A DNA stretch of 6,569 bases, taken from assembly GCA_021794335.1 (NCBI GenBank), contig JAJYQZ010000196.1, positions 1 through 6,569 of the forward strand, read 5' to 3'. This DNA is from a bacterium (GTDB lineage Bacteria > SZUA-79 > Acidulodesulfobacterales > Acidulodesulfobacteraceae). The translations under genes and the position numbers were made by a program. Under the pieces are notes generated by a model, which made no database searches, had not been told where the DNA came from, and saw only the letters and a list, made by a program, of their open reading frames with translations. Shown here one piece after another: positions 5,710-6,569 of this stretch (positions are counted from its first letter, which is position 1; each line of letters opens with the position of its first letter).

Positions 5710-6144
5710 TCAATTTTTAAATGGATTTAATATTTTAAGGCTTTTTTCGATATTGAAATTATTTTGAAAGTCTTCGGAATATATTATCTCGACAGCGTTT
5801 AAAATAGCTGCCGATGCTATAAGGATGTCCCAAAAAGAAAATTTAAATTTTTTTATTAAGTCTAAGGCTTTCCAATAAACATCTATATTCAGAGGAATAA
5901 TTTCGGAAATTTCACATATGCCGTTTATATATTGCTTTATTTCCCCACCGCAGATGCCGTATTTTCTGCTCAATACATTGTGAAATTCGTTAATACACTG
6001 AATTGAAGTAACGATTAAGTTTTGTTTTATCTCAGCCTCCAGAAATTGTAAAATTATTTTATTTTTTTCATTACCGGTTTTTTCCGATAGAAAAGCATAA
6101 ATCCATATATTCGTATCTATGAATACTTTTTTAGAGCCTGTCAT
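5710..6144 (-). CDS. VapC-like PIN-domain ribonuclease
   Basis: The protein has 144 residues from the ATG at 6144. It starts KKVFIDTNIWIYAFL, the PIN N-terminal motif (Asp10), and continues with QCINEFHNVL (Glu53), KFSFWDILIASAAILN (Asp106) and IIYSEDF (Glu124/Asp125). These four acidic positions form the PIN metal site. VapC toxins with this fold cut tRNA or rRNA and are blocked by a VapB antitoxin. A TTG at 6162 would add six residues, but the ATG starts right before the conserved strand and fits the family better; neither has a good ribosome binding site. The gene is convergent with the endonuclease gene, with only 20 bp between stops and no hairpin terminator between them. No VapB-sized frame lies beside it, so it is either an orphan PIN protein or has lost its antitoxin. 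Confidence 0.83.
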   Translation of the reverse strand: MTGSKKVFIDTNIWIYAFLSEKTGNEKNKIILQFLEAEIKQNLIVTSIQCINEFHNVLSRKYGICGGEIKQYINGICEISEIIPLNIDVYWKALDLIKKFKFSFWDILIASAAILNAVEIIYSEDFQNNFNIEKSLKILNPFKN

Positions 6145-6188
6145 AAATATCGATACTGTCAAGAAAATTGTGTAAATTCTTTTTATTT

Positions 6189-6218
6189 TTTTAAAATGGC
6201 AAATTAGCCGTTTTAAAA
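6189..6218. repeat. 12-bp inverted repeat upstream of the PIN gene
   Basis: TTTTAAAATGGC (6189-6200) and GCCGTTTTAAAA (6207-6218) pair over 12 positions with one G-U wobble around the loop AAATTA. The GGC/GCC core flanked by A and T runs on both sides resembles a short bidirectional terminator, but it could equally be an operator for the PIN gene, 45 bp away. Confidence 0.45.
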
Positions 6219-6283
6219 ACCTCTCTATAAAACGATATTTAATTTATTAATTTCTATTCTTATATCAATATTAACCCCTTAAA

Positions 6284-6310
6284 TTATATATTTTAAATTA
6301 AAATATATAA
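6284..6310. repeat. Perfect 27-nt A/T-only palindrome
   Basis: Arms 6284-6296 and 6298-6310 are exact reverse complements of 13 bases around a single central A (6297); they contain only A and T. It lies about 140 bp upstream of the PIN gene start. It could be an operator or a cruciform-prone site. Confidence 0.55.
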
Positions 6311-6326
6311 AAAAGAACGTTATAAT
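6298..6326 (+). promoter_or_regulatory. Promoter-like hexamers pointing into the right-hand non-coding region
   Basis: TTAAAA (6298-6303, 4/6) and TATAAT (6321-6326, 6/6) are 17 bp apart on the plus strand, and the -35 lies in the right arm of the 27-nt palindrome. No plus-strand coding frame follows; a transcript from ~6333 would run into the hairpins at 6384-6433. This is weak in such AT-rich DNA. Confidence 0.25.
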
Positions 6327-6383
6327 AGCCAAATCAGGCGCTTTAACGATCTAATTAATAGTTTGATACCAACCTAAAACCTT

Positions 6384-6401
6384 GGGGGGATACCCCCCCC
6401 C
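6384..6401 (-). terminator. G6/C9 hairpin, possible terminator of the right-edge gene
   Basis: Six G (6384-6389), the spacer ATA and nine C (6393-6401) form a very stable stem with a three-base loop. On the minus strand it lies 35 bp past the stop of the right-edge gene and is followed by AAGGTTTT, a short imperfect U-run. A rho-independent terminator is the simplest reading. Confidence 0.4.
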
Positions 6402-6410
6402 TCACTCTTT

Positions 6411-6433
6411 CGCTTTTTTATTCTAAAAAAGCG
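6411..6433. repeat. Perfect 10-bp hairpin just past the right-edge gene
   Basis: CGCTTTTTTA (6411-6420) and TAAAAAAGCG (6424-6433) are exact complements around the loop TTC. It begins three bases beyond the stop codon of the minus-strand gene and may act with the G/C hairpin as a terminator region. Confidence 0.5.
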
Positions 6434-6435
6434 GC

Positions 6436-6569
6436 TTAAATCTTTTCTTTAATCTTATTAAAGAAAGGCAGATTGGGTTTTACCTTTCCTACAACGTTGT
6501 GCGCCCAGGCAGCCTCCATTTTAATGGATATAAACGCTAAGAGATTATACGAGCTGCTTTCTCCTGCTA
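6436..6569 (-). CDS. Unrecognised protein, C-terminal 43 residues only
   Basis: On the minus strand the frame is open from the right edge (first full codon 6567-6565) to TAA at 6438-6436. The last residues read ...MEAAWAHNVVGKVKPNLPFFNKIKEKI. Mixed codon use, a sensible residue mix and hairpins directly after the stop suggest the end of a real gene rather than chance, but 43 codons are little evidence. I do not recognise the family. The inverted repeat at 6444-6466 falls inside its last codons. Confidence 0.45.
   Translation of the reverse strand, partial: AGESSSYNLLAFISIKMEAAWAHNVVGKVKPNLPFFNKIKEKI

Larger units (their letters stand above)
6145..6435. other. Non-coding, inverted-repeat-rich AT stretch
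   Basis: I see no convincing gene in this ~290-base stretch. It contains an imperfect 12-bp hairpin (6189-6218), a perfect 27-nt A/T palindrome (6284-6310), a plus-strand promoter-like pair overlapping it (6298-6326), and G/C and A/T hairpins just beyond the stop of the gene entering from the right. Confidence 0.6.

Noticed and set aside
6481..6569. An integron attC-like site, prompted by ACAACGTTGT at 6491-6500
   Set aside because: The palindrome is short, no paired core sites or cassette structure surround it, and it reads as codons of the minus-strand gene.
1..6569. CRISPR array, tRNA or rRNA genes
   Set aside because: No regularly spaced long repeats and no tRNA cloverleaf or rRNA-like segments were seen on either strand.

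Overview
The window is AT-rich bacterial DNA (roughly 40% GC by eye). It has Gram-negative-type minor pilins, a bacterial SSB and short intergenic gaps. The genes suggest a deltaproteobacterium-like or otherwise environmental Gram-negative bacterium, but nothing here fixes the taxon. It looks like an accessory region: a TnpB element, a complete type II restriction-modification (R-M) pair and an unpaired PIN-domain toxin-like gene lie between more ordinary genes.

Layout. 1-1516 (minus strand): two minor type IV pilin genes in the usual pilV-pilW order; the second runs off the left edge. A promoter with consensus -35 and -10 hexamers sits at 1605-1632. 1517-1922: a regulatory-looking AT-rich gap. 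It holds a 5'-UTR hairpin, six TTAACA-like hexamers spaced exactly 11 bp apart (resembling PhoP/PhoB boxes), and the left end of an IS200/IS605-type element. 1923-3068 (plus): tnpB, an RNA-guided nuclease/transposase accessory with an intact RuvC triad and zinc ribbon. Its last ~35 codons overlap a strongly structured segment that is probably the omega (re)RNA scaffold and right end. No tnpA is present. 3096-3563: ssb, starting 27 bp after tnpB, possibly driven by a promoter formed at the element's right end.

3643-5689 (plus): an R-M operon. The first gene is a beta-class (TSPPY) amino-methyltransferase carrying a C-terminal staphylococcal-nuclease-like domain that has lost most catalytic residues. 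It overlaps by 14 nt a gene whose product resembles MjaI-family restriction endonucleases. MjaI recognises CTAG, and I find no CTAG anywhere in these 6,569 bases where about 20 would be expected from composition. That supports CTAG as the target. Nested palindromes just upstream of the methyltransferase could be the operon's operator.

5710-6144 (minus): a VapC-like PIN-domain ribonuclease, convergent with the endonuclease gene, without a visible VapB antitoxin. 6145-6435: a non-coding stretch rich in inverted repeats, including a perfect 27-nt A/T palindrome and G6/C9 and A/T hairpins that may terminate a gene entering from the right edge. 6436-6569 (minus): the last 43 codons of an unrecognised gene.
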